A DNA stretch of 64,000 nt from Limimaricola sp964022235 (GCF_964022235.1 NZ_CAXHZL010000002.1:383892-447891); one strand, 5' to 3'; numbered from the stretch's first letter, positions 27,801-36,888 are shown. The notes: a model not told the origin generated them from the letters alone. Program-made: numbers and translations.

Positions 27801-29480
27801 TTCGGCGTGGCTCAACCGCTCATCGCCACAGATCAACGCGGTGGCGCCGGGATTTTCGGCGGCATGGTGCGCGATGGCGGTGTCGATGGTGCCCTCGGGG
27901 ATCACGCCATCCGTCGCGTTCCACGCCTCGAGCACGAGATGTCGCTCAGTCAGGCCGAGCGCGGGCAGCACCGACATGGCTCCGCCGGGCTGCGCCGCGT
28001 CGGCGTCGAGCAGGACAGCGAGACGTTCCGCCAGAAGATCGAGCGCACCGGGCATCAAGGCCCCCGGTGCGGCATGGAGTTGTCCGGTCTCGGGGTCGAG
28101 CGCGACCGTCGCGCCCTCGGGACAGGCCTCGCCCAACGCGAAGGCCGGCATAGCGAGCGGCATGCCCAACCGGGCAGGCAGATCGGCGGCAAATCCCCCC
28201 TGCCCGCGCAGCGCCGCGCATTGCGCGCCGATCCGGCTCGCCAGCGCGGCCAGATCCTCCCGCGGATCGATGACCACGCGCAGCGGCACCCAGTCGGAAA
28301 CATGCCCGGCCACGGGTTCTGTCTCGGGCGGCAGCATCAGGGTAATATCGGCCGCACCGCCCGACAGCCGCGCCGCCATGAGCGCCCAAGCGGCAATAAG
28401 TCGGTCTGGCGCGTGGTCGCTTTCGAGGGTTCGGCTGTCGCCCATGCCCCCTGTGGTCTCGCCCTCTGGCCCGCCGTTACGCAGCAGACCCGGCAGACGG
28501 TGCGGGCGAAGAGCTTCGAGACGCGCCCGCCAATCCGGCTCGGCGCGCGCCGCCTGCGCCATGCGCAGCGTCAGTGCCTCTGCCGGGCCGGTCTCGGGCA
28601 GTCGGTCACCGGCGCTGGGCAGCGCCTCCGGGGGGCAGGCGGAGCCATCCGGGCGACACAGCCCGGACAGGCGCAGCACCCCGTCTTCGAACACGAGATC
28701 CATCGCCTCGGCCGACACGGCGCGCAACATGCCCGGCGCCTCGGACGGCTGGGTCGCCTCGAGCATTTCGGCATGCCGCACCAGCACCGGCCCGCGCGGG
28801 CCCGCGATCTTGGGGCAGCACAGCGGATTGGGATGCGCCCCATGATCGAGCGCGTGCACAAGGCGCCAGGCCTGTGCGACCGGCCCGCGCCCGTCGATCA
28901 GCGCATCGGCCGCCGGTCGGTCGGCGGCGCGGTGGACCTGCCCCGGCGCAGCAGGCTGCGGGCGTCGCCGCAGCCCATGCTGCATCTGTTCGAACACCTC
29001 GGGCAGGCTTTCGATCGCGGCGGCGAAGCACAGCGCGTTGAGGCTGCGCGCGGTCGCATCCCCTGCGACGTCAAAGCCGCGCCGCACGAGAATGTCGCCC
29101 GCATCGACCCCCGGCGTCATCAGGTGCCAGGTGATGGCATGGCGGCGCGCCCCGTCGAGCAGCGCCCAGACCGGCACGTTGCGCCCCACCCGTTCCGGCA
29201 AGGGCCCGTCGTGAAAGTTGATCGCACCCCGCGCGAACCGCTCCAGAACGGCTGCGGGCAGCACATCGAGGTTGCCTGCACTGAGGAGCCAGTCGATCCC
29301 TCCGGGCAGATCCTCCAACCGGTCGGGATCGAGCAACGCGATCCCTTCTTCGGCGGCCAGCGCCCGCAGCGGGGCAGAACGGGTGATGATCAACGCCAGA
29401 TGCAGCCCCGCACCGCGCGCCATCCGCGCCGTCTCGAGCGTCAGGACGGTGTCGCCGATGAGGGCCAGAGTCGTGTTCAT
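24882..29480 (-). CDS. NRPS: formyltransferase - degenerate C - A(with inserted luciferase-like monooxygenase) - PCP
   Basis: This is a 1532-residue protein. Residues 1-185 form a formyltransferase domain with N88-x-H90 (INFHDGPLP), H119 and D126-A-G-D129; a C-terminal formyltransferase-like part extends to ~290. Residues ~300-510 resemble a condensation domain but lack HHxxxDG. The A domain starts near 530 (A3 at 678-688, A4 FDISVLELF at 723-731). It is interrupted at ~761-1105 by a flavin-dependent luciferase-like monooxygenase of the MupA/Atu3671 type, then resumes with A5 NMYGPTETTIW, YRTGDLAR and K1381. A PCP follows with S1455 in LGGHS. Hand-read code DILQLGMIWK suggests glycine. There is no release domain. 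The ATG overlaps the upstream GT2 stop. Confidence 0.92.
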   Translation of the reverse strand: MNTTLALIGDTVLTLETARMARGAGLHLALIITRSAPLRALAAEEGIALLDPDRLEDLPGGIDWLLSAGNLDVLPAAVLERFARGAINFHDGPLPERVGRNVPVWALLDGARRHAITWHLMTPGVDAGDILVRRGFDVAGDATARSLNALCFAAAIESLPEVFEQMQHGLRRRPQPAAPGQVHRAADRPAADALIDGRGPVAQAWRLVHALDHGAHPNPLCCPKIAGPRGPVLVRHAEMLEATQPSEAPGMLRAVSAEAMDLVFEDGVLRLSGLCRPDGSACPPEALPSAGDRLPETGPAEALTLRMAQAARAEPDWRARLEALRPHRLPGLLRNGGPEGETTGGMGDSRTLESDHAPDRLIAAWALMAARLSGGAADITLMLPPETEPVAGHVSDWVPLRVVIDPREDLAALASRIGAQCAALRGQGGFAADLPARLGMPLAMPAFALGEACPEGATVALDPETGQLHAAPGALMPGALDLLAERLAVLLDADAAQPGGAMSVLPALGLTERHLVLEAWNATDGVIPEGTIDTAIAHHAAENPGATALICGDERLSHAELDARANRMARVLRDMGAGPGQRIGLHLRRSAGMVVAALAVLKTGAAYVPLDPSYPPERLALYLEDSDAALVISDAGGASALPQRAARVLHLDDPRIAQAASTPLAPRATPEDLAYLIFTSGSTGRPKGVMIEHRHVMNFFAAMDARVPHAPGDVLLAVTSISFDISVLELFWTLSRGLTVVIQGEAERLLTSSGAQARTAGPSLSLFYWGHEDGDGADYRLLMEGARFADAHGFEAVWTPERHFHGFGAAYPNPAVTGAAVAAVTSRVAIRAGSCVAPLHHPARIAEDWAVVDRLSGGRAGLAMAAGWQPGDFVLRPENAPPDNRTALRDSIDAVRKLWRGEAVAFPRADGSLQEVVTRPRPVSAELPLWLTIAGNPESWREAGRIGANVLTHLLGQSVEDLGARIADWRAALAEAGHDPANFRVTVMLHAYLDETREAAREAARGPMKAYLRSAAGLIASHAAAFPAIRRGADGAIDPDALTPDEMEAVLDHAFERYFEDQGLFGTVRDGAARLAQLRAAGADEIACLIDFGIAPERVLAALPRLAALNDALAAAPVAEDASIAAQIHRHGVTHLQCTPSMARMLVADEVSRAALGRLSRLLLGGEALPAALAEDLRAAGVSHLENMYGPTETTIWSTTRQVTPEAPAAVIGTPILNTRTYVLDDAMTPLPVGVEGELWIGGAGVARGYWARPDLTAERFRADPFRPGERIYRTGDLARWRADGTLEYLGRADSQVKLRGHRIELGEIEAALDAVSGFGPCVVVLREDAPGDARLVAYLETDAAIDEGALRASLTTRLPAIMVPARIVALPRFPLTPNRKTDRAAMPPPARRSASASRPIDATRARAKAASVVSASPIVKAGTAAPAIAAIWRELLGTQDIGPNDSFFDLGGHSLLAVRAHREIRDRLGVTGLQITDIFGLPRLSDLAARIEADLTPEPMVPPMAALTAAGQREEMMARRRALRARRTGHV

Positions 29481-30457
29481 GCGGGATGATGTCCGGATCG
29501 GCCAGACGCCCCCGTGCGTCGGTACTGGCGCAGCTCGAACCAGGCCATGTCGCGCAGGAACCGCGGCGGATCGCCGGGATCGCGGCGCGTCATGAGGCAA
29601 CGGAGGCGGTGCAGCCCACCGGCCCCCATGTGCAGCATCGTCGCCGCCGCAGCCCCCAGCGCGCCATGATGCTTGCGGAAATAATGACGGCGCGAGGCGA
29701 ACCAGTAATCCGGCACGCGGCGCCATTCGCTCAGGCCGGTCGACACCGAGCCGATGTGCAGCACCACGCTTTCGCGCACGAAATGCGTCTCGAACCCGGC
29801 CTTTCGGGCGCGGCGGCACAGGTCGGTTTCCTCGAAATAGAGAAAGAAGGTTTCGTCGAATCCGCCGATCGCGTCGAGCAGTTCGTTGCGGATCATCAGG
29901 CTCGCCCCGGCCACCCAGTCGACCGGCCCCGTGCGTTCGGGAACCCCCATCCAGACGCTGTGACGCGACAGTATCCGCGTCACCGGGCCAAAGCGCATCG
30001 GCCCCTCGATCTCGGACAGCAGCGACGGAAACCGAAAGGCCGCCATGTGCTGCGTGCCGTCGGGGTCCTCGATCAGGCTGCCCGCCAGACCGGCGGCGGG
30101 ATGCGCTTGTAGATGCGCCAGCAGCGCCCGGATCGCCGCCTTCTTCGGAAAGGCGTCGGAGTTCAGGATATAGACGAAATCCGCCCGACCGCCGTCTGAC
30201 AGACCAGCGGCGATTCCGACGTTGTTGCCCGCGCCGAAGCCGCCGTTGTGCCCCGATTGCACGACCCGCACCCGTGACCCCCAGCCGCGCGTCTCGACCG
30301 CCTCGCGCAGCATCGCCTCGGAGCCGTCGCCTGAGTCATTGTCGACGATCACGATGCCGCCCTCGATCCCCTGCATCGCTACAAGAGCGCTTTCGGTGGC
30401 GCGCAGCGTCATCTCCGGCGTGCGCCAGTTCAGGATTACCGTCAGCAGTCTGCTCAT
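29477..30457 (-). CDS. glycosyltransferase family 2 (rhamnosyltransferase-like) between PKS and NRPS genes
   Basis: This 326-residue GT-A enzyme shows VILNWRTPEMT, VIVDNDSGDGS, the NGGFGAGNN motif typical of WbbL/RfbF-like rhamnosyltransferases, a NSD metal site (ILNSDAFPKK) and the late EETDLCRRAR block. It lies 6 bp after the PKS stop and overlaps the NRPS start by 4 bp. It is therefore coupled to both and may glycosylate the assembly-line product or add a sugar to the EPS repeat. The donor is unproven. Confidence 0.88.
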   Translation of the reverse strand: MSRLLTVILNWRTPEMTLRATESALVAMQGIEGGIVIVDNDSGDGSEAMLREAVETRGWGSRVRVVQSGHNGGFGAGNNVGIAAGLSDGGRADFVYILNSDAFPKKAAIRALLAHLQAHPAAGLAGSLIEDPDGTQHMAAFRFPSLLSEIEGPMRFGPVTRILSRHSVWMGVPERTGPVDWVAGASLMIRNELLDAIGGFDETFFLYFEETDLCRRARKAGFETHFVRESVVLHIGSVSTGLSEWRRVPDYWFASRRHYFRKHHGALGAAAATMLHMGAGGLHRLRCLMTRRDPGDPPRFLRDMAWFELRQYRRTGASGRSGHHPA

Positions 30458-30463
30458 GCGTGT

Positions 30464-33400
30464 CTACTCCGCGGCATGACGTTCAGAAGCCCGGGCCTCG
30501 GTCTCGAGCGCCTCGATCCGGGCCCGCATCCGTGCCGCGAGGGCCTTGGCATTGGGGTCCAGCACCATGCTGTCGTGATCGCCCGGCACTTCGACCACCT
30601 CCAGAGCCGGTGCCCAAGCGCGCCAGCCGTTGTCTTCGAGAACGTATTGCCGATCCTCGTTCACAAGCCGCCGACCCGCAAGATGCCAACGCCCTTCGAT
30701 CGGGGGGCGGAACAGCGTCATGGGCCCCGGCCAACGCCGTAGCTCATAGGCGGCGGAGGCCGTGTAGAAGGCGGATTCGATCACGACGTCCACCGGGTTC
30801 GCAGTCGGCTGCGCCGCGGCGCGGCCATAGCGGCGGCGGTCAATCTCCCAGCGCAGCCGCTTCTTGAACCAGCGCAGCGGATAACTTGGCCCGGCCCGGC
30901 GCAACTCGATCGCCTGAATCGCCAGCCGGTCGCGTCGGCTCAGCGGCGGTCGCACCGGCAAGGGCGTGTCGAGCAGCATCAGCGCCGTCACCTGCTCATC
31001 GGCACGCGTCAGTTGCCGCGCCATCTCAAGCGCGATCAGGCCACCGCCCGAATACCCTGCAAGCATCCATGGTCCGCCCGGATGCACGCGTCGCATCTCG
31101 TCCAGATAATCCCGCGCGGCCTCCTCGAAGCTTTGATGCGGAGCCACGTCGCCAGCCAGCCCGCGCGCCTGCAGCCCCCATACCGGGCGCGCGTCGCCCA
31201 GATGCTGGGCGAGATGGCGCAGGTTCATGACGTTGCCGAACATGCCCGCCGCGATGAAGAGCGGCGTCCCGTCTCCGTTCGGGTTCAAGGGTACGAGATG
31301 CGCGGCCTCGCCGCCAATGGGGCGCAGCTGAACTGCATTTGCCTCGGACCCGGTCTCCGGCGCGGGTGTCGCCGCCCGCGTGCCTGCGTCCAGTCGAGCC
31401 GCGAGGCTGCGGATCGTCGGTGCCTCGAACAGTGCCGAGATCGGTAGCGACGTGCCGGTTTCGCGGCGGATCGCCGCGAAAAGCCGCACCGCGATCAGCG
31501 AATGCCCCCCGAGGTCAAAGAAGCTGTCGTCCGGCCCCACATCTTCGACCCCGAGCAGCGCAGCCCATTGCCCGGCGAGCCAAGCTTCGGTCTTGGTCTC
31601 GAAGCCTTCGGCGAGCGGCGCGGGCACCGCCTCCACCGGCGCAGCGGGGCGGATCGCCGCGGCGGCGGCGATCAGCGCGGGCAGCGGCTGCGCGGTCATC
31701 GCGATCTGCGGCAGGCCTGCACCCATCGCCGTGAGGAAAGCGGCACCGCCTTCGACAGGCCGAATGCCGTGGCGACGCGCTTCGCGCATCAATGCCCGCT
31801 GCGCCGTGGCGGCCGTGTCCTCCGGCGCGGCAGCGCCGCTGCTCGCGACAAGGTCCATGCCCTGCGGCAAGCGGCGCAGCTCGAAGCTCAACACTTCGAC
31901 GCAGACCTGCCCCTCGAGCGTGCAGAGTACGAGATCGAACCACGCAGCTCCCTCCTGCTGTCGCGCCAAACGCGCGCGGCTCAATATTTCGGACGGCAAG
32001 GGCGCGTGGATCCGCAGCTCCGTATAGCCCGCGGGCACCCACATGAGACCCGGATCGTAGCCCTCGATCAGACCAATCGCCCAGCCGGTTGCCATGTCGA
32101 GCAGGCCGGGATGCAGCGCGAGGCCGCCCTGCGCGCCGGACGGCAGGCGCAGCCGGGCCAGACCCTCGCTCGCGCCCTGCCGGCTTTCGCCGATGACCTG
32201 CCACTGCGCGCCGAAATCGAGATGCGCGCCCTGCGGCAATACCAGCGGCGCAGGCGCCGGCAACCGGGCCGCGATCTCCTGCGGATCGATCGCTGCCACT
32301 GCGGGAGGGGCAGAGCCGAGGCGGCAGGTGGCGACCGGGCCGAAGGCAGCGCCCGGCGGCGCGGCCTCGATCTCGACCAGCCTGGGAGCTGCGCCATGAG
32401 CCATCCCGGGGATCAGCCGCGCCCGCACGCGGGTCGTGCCGTCATCGGGGGTGTGCAGCGGGGCTAGAAAGCGCAGATCGTGCAGCGTGAAGGGCACGAA
32501 GCCCTCCGGCCCGGCGATCTCGGCCATCATCTCGACATAGCCGGTGCCGGGCAGCAGCGCGTCGCCCGCCCGCGTGCGGTGCTGGTCCAGAAACCAGTGC
32601 GCGGCCGGTGTCCAGTGGGCACTGAACACCGTCTCCTCGCCTGTCTCGCCTCCTTCGGAGCATCGATCGAACATCGGCAGCGACACTTCGATGCCCGTGG
32701 TGACCTCCGCCTCGTCGACCGCGCCCCGATCCGCATCGGCCGCCATGCCGGTGTCCGCCCAGATACCCCAGTCGATCGCCACCACCCGCGTGGCCCCGCC
32801 CTTGCGCGACTGCGCATAGGCGTCGAGTGCCGCGTTGGCAGCGACGTAGTCGGCCTGACCCGCAGGCGTGGTCCAGCCCGAGCTCGACCCGCACAGCGCC
32901 ATCCAGTCGAGCCGACCGTCGGCAAACAGAGCGTCGAGCACCATGAGGCCCTGCAGCTTGGGCGCGATCACGGCCTCTGCCGCCTCCGGATCGCGACCCA
33001 GCACCGGCGCGTCATCGAGCAGGCCCGCTGCGTGGATCACGCCGCTGAGTGGGCCGAGATCGGCTTCTGCCGCAGCGACGGCATCGCGCATCTGGTCGGG
33101 ATTGGTCACATCGGCGCGCAGCACCTCGACCCGTCCGCCCAAGGCGTCGAGCCGCAACAACGCACGCAGCAAAAGCAAATTCCCGTCGCTGCCGCCAGCC
33201 GCGACAAGACCCGGCCATTCGGCACGGGGCGGCAGGTGGCGGCGCGAAACCAGCGCGATCGGGGCCCCCCATTCGCGGATCAGGGTTTCGGCCAGCGTCA
33301 GGCCGATGCCGCCCAAACCGCCGGTGATCAGGACCGCGCCGCCTCGGCGCAGCGGCAGGTCGGGCGTCTCGGGGAGTTGCGCGCGCTGCACGCCGCGGCG

Positions 33401-36400
33401 TCGCCGCACCCCGCCACGCCAAGCTACGGGCGCAGGATCGGGCGGCGAGAAGGCCTCCTCCAGCACCGCCTCGACCTGTGCCGCGCGCTCGCCCCGGCGT
33501 GGCGTGGCAAGGTCGAGCCGCGACAGACCGAGCCCGGGCAATTCGCGCGGGATCACCGTTGCCGGTCCGTCGAGCGTCGCCTTGGCCGGATCGGGTCGGT
33601 CCTGCGGACGCGCCGCATAGGCGTCGCTGCTCACCACCAGAAGACGCAGCGCCCGGTCGCCCTGCGCCGCGTGCCAGCCGCGCGCCAGATGCGTCAGGCT
33701 GTGATAGCCGCGATCCTGCATGTTCTGCAGATGCAGAACAGCGTTATCGCGCGCGGCGCCGGTCACGGTCCACAGATGCACCGCACGTTCGGGCAGCAGA
33801 TCCGCCTCGGCCAGCTGCGCCAGCAGCCAGCCATAGGCGTCTTCGCCCGCGTCGGTCCGAATGACCCAGTCCGCCGGGCCGGTCTGCGCCTCGCGCGCGC
33901 CCGGCGTCACCGTGGCCACCGCGTGACCCGCTGCGCGCAGGCGGGCCACCAGCGCCGTGCCAAGTCCGGTCGCATCGCAGAACACGAGCCAGCTTCCTGC
34001 CTGCCGCGCCGCCAAATCGCCACCGGCCTCGAAGTCCCCCTCGGGGTAACGGCGCGACCAGTCGGGCCGCCAAGCCCAGCGCGCGATATCCTCTTCGCGC
34101 GCCGGCAGATCGGGGGCGACCGGGGCTGTGGCGCGGGCCGCGGTGGGGGCGATGAAATGGCGTGATTCGTCGAAGACGGTTCCCGGCAATGGCACCTTGC
34201 GACGACCCAAGCCCGAAAGCTGCGCCTCGTCGAAGCGTCCCCCCATGGCCCAGAACCGCCCCAGCGCCATGAGCATGTGACGGTCGTCGCCGCCAGGCTC
34301 GGACTCGGGGCGCAGACCGGCCAGCGTACGGCCCGGCCCGATGCCGGGCTGCTGCGTGGCAAAGGAGCCGAGGCTGGTGCCCGGCCCGATTTCCACGAAA
34401 ATCCGCGCGCCCGTGCCAAGCCCGTGCAACGCCCCGTCGAAATCGACGGTCTGGCGCAGATGCCCGGCCCAATAGGCCGGATCGGTGGCTTCGGCGGCGG
34501 TGAGCGCGCGGCCCGTGCGATTGGAGATGACGGGAATCTGCGGCGGCGACAGGCGCATGCTCTGCAGATGCACCAGAAAGCGCGGCAGGATTGGCTCGAG
34601 CAGGCGGCTGTGCGCGGCCACCTCAATTGGAATGCGGCGGCTGTCGATGCCGCGCGCGGTGAGCCGCGCCGATAGCGCCTCGATCGCCTCTACCGGCCCG
34701 GAGGCCACGCACAGCGCCGGCGCGTTGATCGCGGCGAGGTCGAGATCGGGCCCCAGTTCGGCACGCAGCGCGTCGGCGGACAGCGCCACCGACAGCATCG
34801 CGCCGGGGTCGGTTTCCTCGAACAGCGCGCCGCGCAGCCGCACCAGCGCCAGCCCGTCCTCGAAGGACATGATCCCCGACAGGACGGCGGCGGTATTTTC
34901 GCCCATCGAATGCCCGATCAGCCGCGCAGGCCGCACGCCCCAGCCGATCCAGAGTTGCGCCAGCGCGTGTTCGACGATCAACAGCAGCGGCAATTGCAGC
35001 GAGGGCCGGCGCAGCTCGGCCGCGGCTTCGGCCTCGTTCCCCGGAGCCGGATCCCACAGCGCCCGCAGCGCGTCTCCCGCCGCCCCCATCGCGGCAAAGC
35101 CGTGGTCGATCCAGTCGCGGAACACCGGCTCGGTCTCGTAGAGATCGCGCCCCATGCCGGGCTGCTGCGCGCCACCGCCCGGAAACAGGAACACCACCTC
35201 CGGATCGGCTTGGGCCTTGAGCGTCGCGGCACGGCGCGGGTCGTGCCCGTCCAGCAGATCGGCGGCTTCCGCATGGCTCTCGGCCAGAAGCACCCGGCGA
35301 TGCGGCTGCGCGCGGCGGCCCTGCGCCAGCGTGTGGGCGATGTCGGCCAGCGGCACCTGCGGGTGCGCCCGCAGATAGGCGGCGAGCCCGGCGGCGGTGG
35401 CGTCGAGCGCCGCGCGAGTCCGCCCTGACACCCGGATCAACTCGCACGGCCAGTCGGCCTCGGCGGCGGGCCCGCGCGCGGGAGCCTCTTCGAGCACCGC
35501 ATGGGCGTTGGTGCCGCCGACACCGAGCGAATTCACCCCGGCGCGGCGTGGCGCTGCGCCACGCGCCCAAGGCGCCGTGGTCGCGGCCACCTCGAAGGGC
35601 GATCCCGCAAGCGCGATCGCGGGATTCGGCGCCTCGAAGCCGGGCGTGCCGGGGATCGTGCGGTAGTGCAGCGCCAGCGCGGCCTTGACCAACGAGGCGG
35701 CCCCCGCGGCGGTGTCGGTATGGCCGATGCCGGCCTTGACCGAGCCGATCCGGCAGAAACCTTGGGCCTGCGTCGTCTCGCGGAAGGCGCGGGTCAGCGC
35801 CGCGACCTCGATCGGGTCGCCCAGCGCGGTGCCGGTGCCGTGACATTCGACGAAACCAAGGCTCTCGGCCCCGACCCCGGCCATGCGCAGCGCCGAGGCC
35901 ACCGCCGCTGCCTGCCCTTCGACCGAAGGCGCGAGGTAGCTCGCCTTGCGCGCACCATCGTTGTTGATCGCGGTGCCGCGGATCACCGCCCAGATATGGT
36001 CGCCCGCGGTCAGCGCGTCTTCGAGCCGCCGCAGCACCACCGCGGCGGCACCCGATCCGAACACCGTGCCACCGGCGCGGTGATCGAAGGCGCGGCACAT
36101 GCCGTCTCGCGCGAGGATCTCGCCCTCGCGATACAGGTAGCCCTGCCCCTGCGGCTGCTCGATGGTGGAGCCGCCGGCGAGCGCCATGTCGCATTCGCCG
36201 GTCAGAAGCGCCTGCACCGCCATGTGCACCGCCACGAGAGAAGTCGAACAGGCGGTTTGCACCGAGATCGCGGGGCCGGTGAGGTTGAGCATGTGGCTCA
36301 ACCTCGTGGCGAGGAAATCCTTGTCGTTGCCGGTGTGGCGCAGCAGGAAGGCACCAGTGCTCTCCACGAGCGCGGCGTTCCCCATCAGGTTGCGCATGTA

Positions 36401-36796
36401 GTAGTCGTTGGGCCCGCACCCGGCATAGACGCCGATGGCACCGTCAAAGCGTTCGGGCACGTGGCCCGCGTTCTCAAACGCGCCCCAGGCGGTGCGGATG
36501 AAACGGCGGTGCTGGGGGTCCATGATCGCCGCTTCCTTGGGCGTCAGACCGAAGAACCCCGCGTCGAACAGGTCGTGATCCTCGAGAGGCGCGCCGAACG
36601 GCACGTAATCGGGCTGTCGGCTCAGATCGGCGGGCACACCGGCCTTTTCCAGCTCCTCGGGCGTCAGCCGGCGGATCGCCGTGCGCCCTTCGGACAGCAT
36701 GTCCCAGAAGGCGTCCAGTGAGGGCGCGCCGGGCAGGTCCACCGCCATGCCGACAATGGCGATATCGCCCGCTCCCAGCTCACTCGACCCCGTCAT
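30464..36796 (-). CDS. type I polyketide synthase, KS-AT-KR-DH-ACP-TE
   Basis: This is a 2110-residue single-module synthase. The KS (10-440) has C183 in TACSTS, H319 in ECHGTGT and H359 in GIGHTDTA. The AT (533-830) has S630 in GHSMGE; the specificity box reads VAAH (726-729), so malonyl versus other extender is unclear. The KR (1150-1345) has TGGLGGIG, S1304/S1305 and Y1317. A DH-like hot-dog region (1395-1645) has H1406 and D1567. The ACP has S1766 in LGGHS and the TE (1845-2090) has S1916 in GYSGGG and H2074. The KR precedes the DH, opposite to most modular PKS. It starts at MTGSSELG (36796), 92 bp after the flippase gene. Confidence 0.93.
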   Translation of the reverse strand: MTGSSELGAGDIAIVGMAVDLPGAPSLDAFWDMLSEGRTAIRRLTPEELEKAGVPADLSRQPDYVPFGAPLEDHDLFDAGFFGLTPKEAAIMDPQHRRFIRTAWGAFENAGHVPERFDGAIGVYAGCGPNDYYMRNLMGNAALVESTGAFLLRHTGNDKDFLATRLSHMLNLTGPAISVQTACSTSLVAVHMAVQALLTGECDMALAGGSTIEQPQGQGYLYREGEILARDGMCRAFDHRAGGTVFGSGAAAVVLRRLEDALTAGDHIWAVIRGTAINNDGARKASYLAPSVEGQAAAVASALRMAGVGAESLGFVECHGTGTALGDPIEVAALTRAFRETTQAQGFCRIGSVKAGIGHTDTAAGAASLVKAALALHYRTIPGTPGFEAPNPAIALAGSPFEVAATTAPWARGAAPRRAGVNSLGVGGTNAHAVLEEAPARGPAAEADWPCELIRVSGRTRAALDATAAGLAAYLRAHPQVPLADIAHTLAQGRRAQPHRRVLLAESHAEAADLLDGHDPRRAATLKAQADPEVVFLFPGGGAQQPGMGRDLYETEPVFRDWIDHGFAAMGAAGDALRALWDPAPGNEAEAAAELRRPSLQLPLLLIVEHALAQLWIGWGVRPARLIGHSMGENTAAVLSGIMSFEDGLALVRLRGALFEETDPGAMLSVALSADALRAELGPDLDLAAINAPALCVASGPVEAIEALSARLTARGIDSRRIPIEVAAHSRLLEPILPRFLVHLQSMRLSPPQIPVISNRTGRALTAAEATDPAYWAGHLRQTVDFDGALHGLGTGARIFVEIGPGTSLGSFATQQPGIGPGRTLAGLRPESEPGGDDRHMLMALGRFWAMGGRFDEAQLSGLGRRKVPLPGTVFDESRHFIAPTAARATAPVAPDLPAREEDIARWAWRPDWSRRYPEGDFEAGGDLAARQAGSWLVFCDATGLGTALVARLRAAGHAVATVTPGAREAQTGPADWVIRTDAGEDAYGWLLAQLAEADLLPERAVHLWTVTGAARDNAVLHLQNMQDRGYHSLTHLARGWHAAQGDRALRLLVVSSDAYAARPQDRPDPAKATLDGPATVIPRELPGLGLSRLDLATPRRGERAAQVEAVLEEAFSPPDPAPVAWRGGVRRRRGVQRAQLPETPDLPLRRGGAVLITGGLGGIGLTLAETLIREWGAPIALVSRRHLPPRAEWPGLVAAGGSDGNLLLLRALLRLDALGGRVEVLRADVTNPDQMRDAVAAAEADLGPLSGVIHAAGLLDDAPVLGRDPEAAEAVIAPKLQGLMVLDALFADGRLDWMALCGSSSGWTTPAGQADYVAANAALDAYAQSRKGGATRVVAIDWGIWADTGMAADADRGAVDEAEVTTGIEVSLPMFDRCSEGGETGEETVFSAHWTPAAHWFLDQHRTRAGDALLPGTGYVEMMAEIAGPEGFVPFTLHDLRFLAPLHTPDDGTTRVRARLIPGMAHGAAPRLVEIEAAPPGAAFGPVATCRLGSAPPAVAAIDPQEIAARLPAPAPLVLPQGAHLDFGAQWQVIGESRQGASEGLARLRLPSGAQGGLALHPGLLDMATGWAIGLIEGYDPGLMWVPAGYTELRIHAPLPSEILSRARLARQQEGAAWFDLVLCTLEGQVCVEVLSFELRRLPQGMDLVASSGAAAPEDTAATAQRALMREARRHGIRPVEGGAAFLTAMGAGLPQIAMTAQPLPALIAAAAAIRPAAPVEAVPAPLAEGFETKTEAWLAGQWAALLGVEDVGPDDSFFDLGGHSLIAVRLFAAIRRETGTSLPISALFEAPTIRSLAARLDAGTRAATPAPETGSEANAVQLRPIGGEAAHLVPLNPNGDGTPLFIAAGMFGNVMNLRHLAQHLGDARPVWGLQARGLAGDVAPHQSFEEAARDYLDEMRRVHPGGPWMLAGYSGGGLIALEMARQLTRADEQVTALMLLDTPLPVRPPLSRRDRLAIQAIELRRAGPSYPLRWFKKRLRWEIDRRRYGRAAAQPTANPVDVVIESAFYTASAAYELRRWPGPMTLFRPPIEGRWHLAGRRLVNEDRQYVLEDNGWRAWAPALEVVEVPGDHDSMVLDPNAKALAARMRARIEALETEARASERHAAE

Positions 36797-36888
36797 GACG
36801 CGCGCTCCCGCCTGCCTTGCACCGCTCTGCAGACTGATCGGGGAATGCGGCGGTTTTCCGGCCCTTCTCCGACCGCCCCGCGACGCGA

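Noticed and set aside
25575..29489. 1304-codon + strand frame opposite the NRPS gene
   Set aside because: The opposite strand carries clear NRPS motifs; this frame is an antisense shadow rich in Arg, His and Gln.
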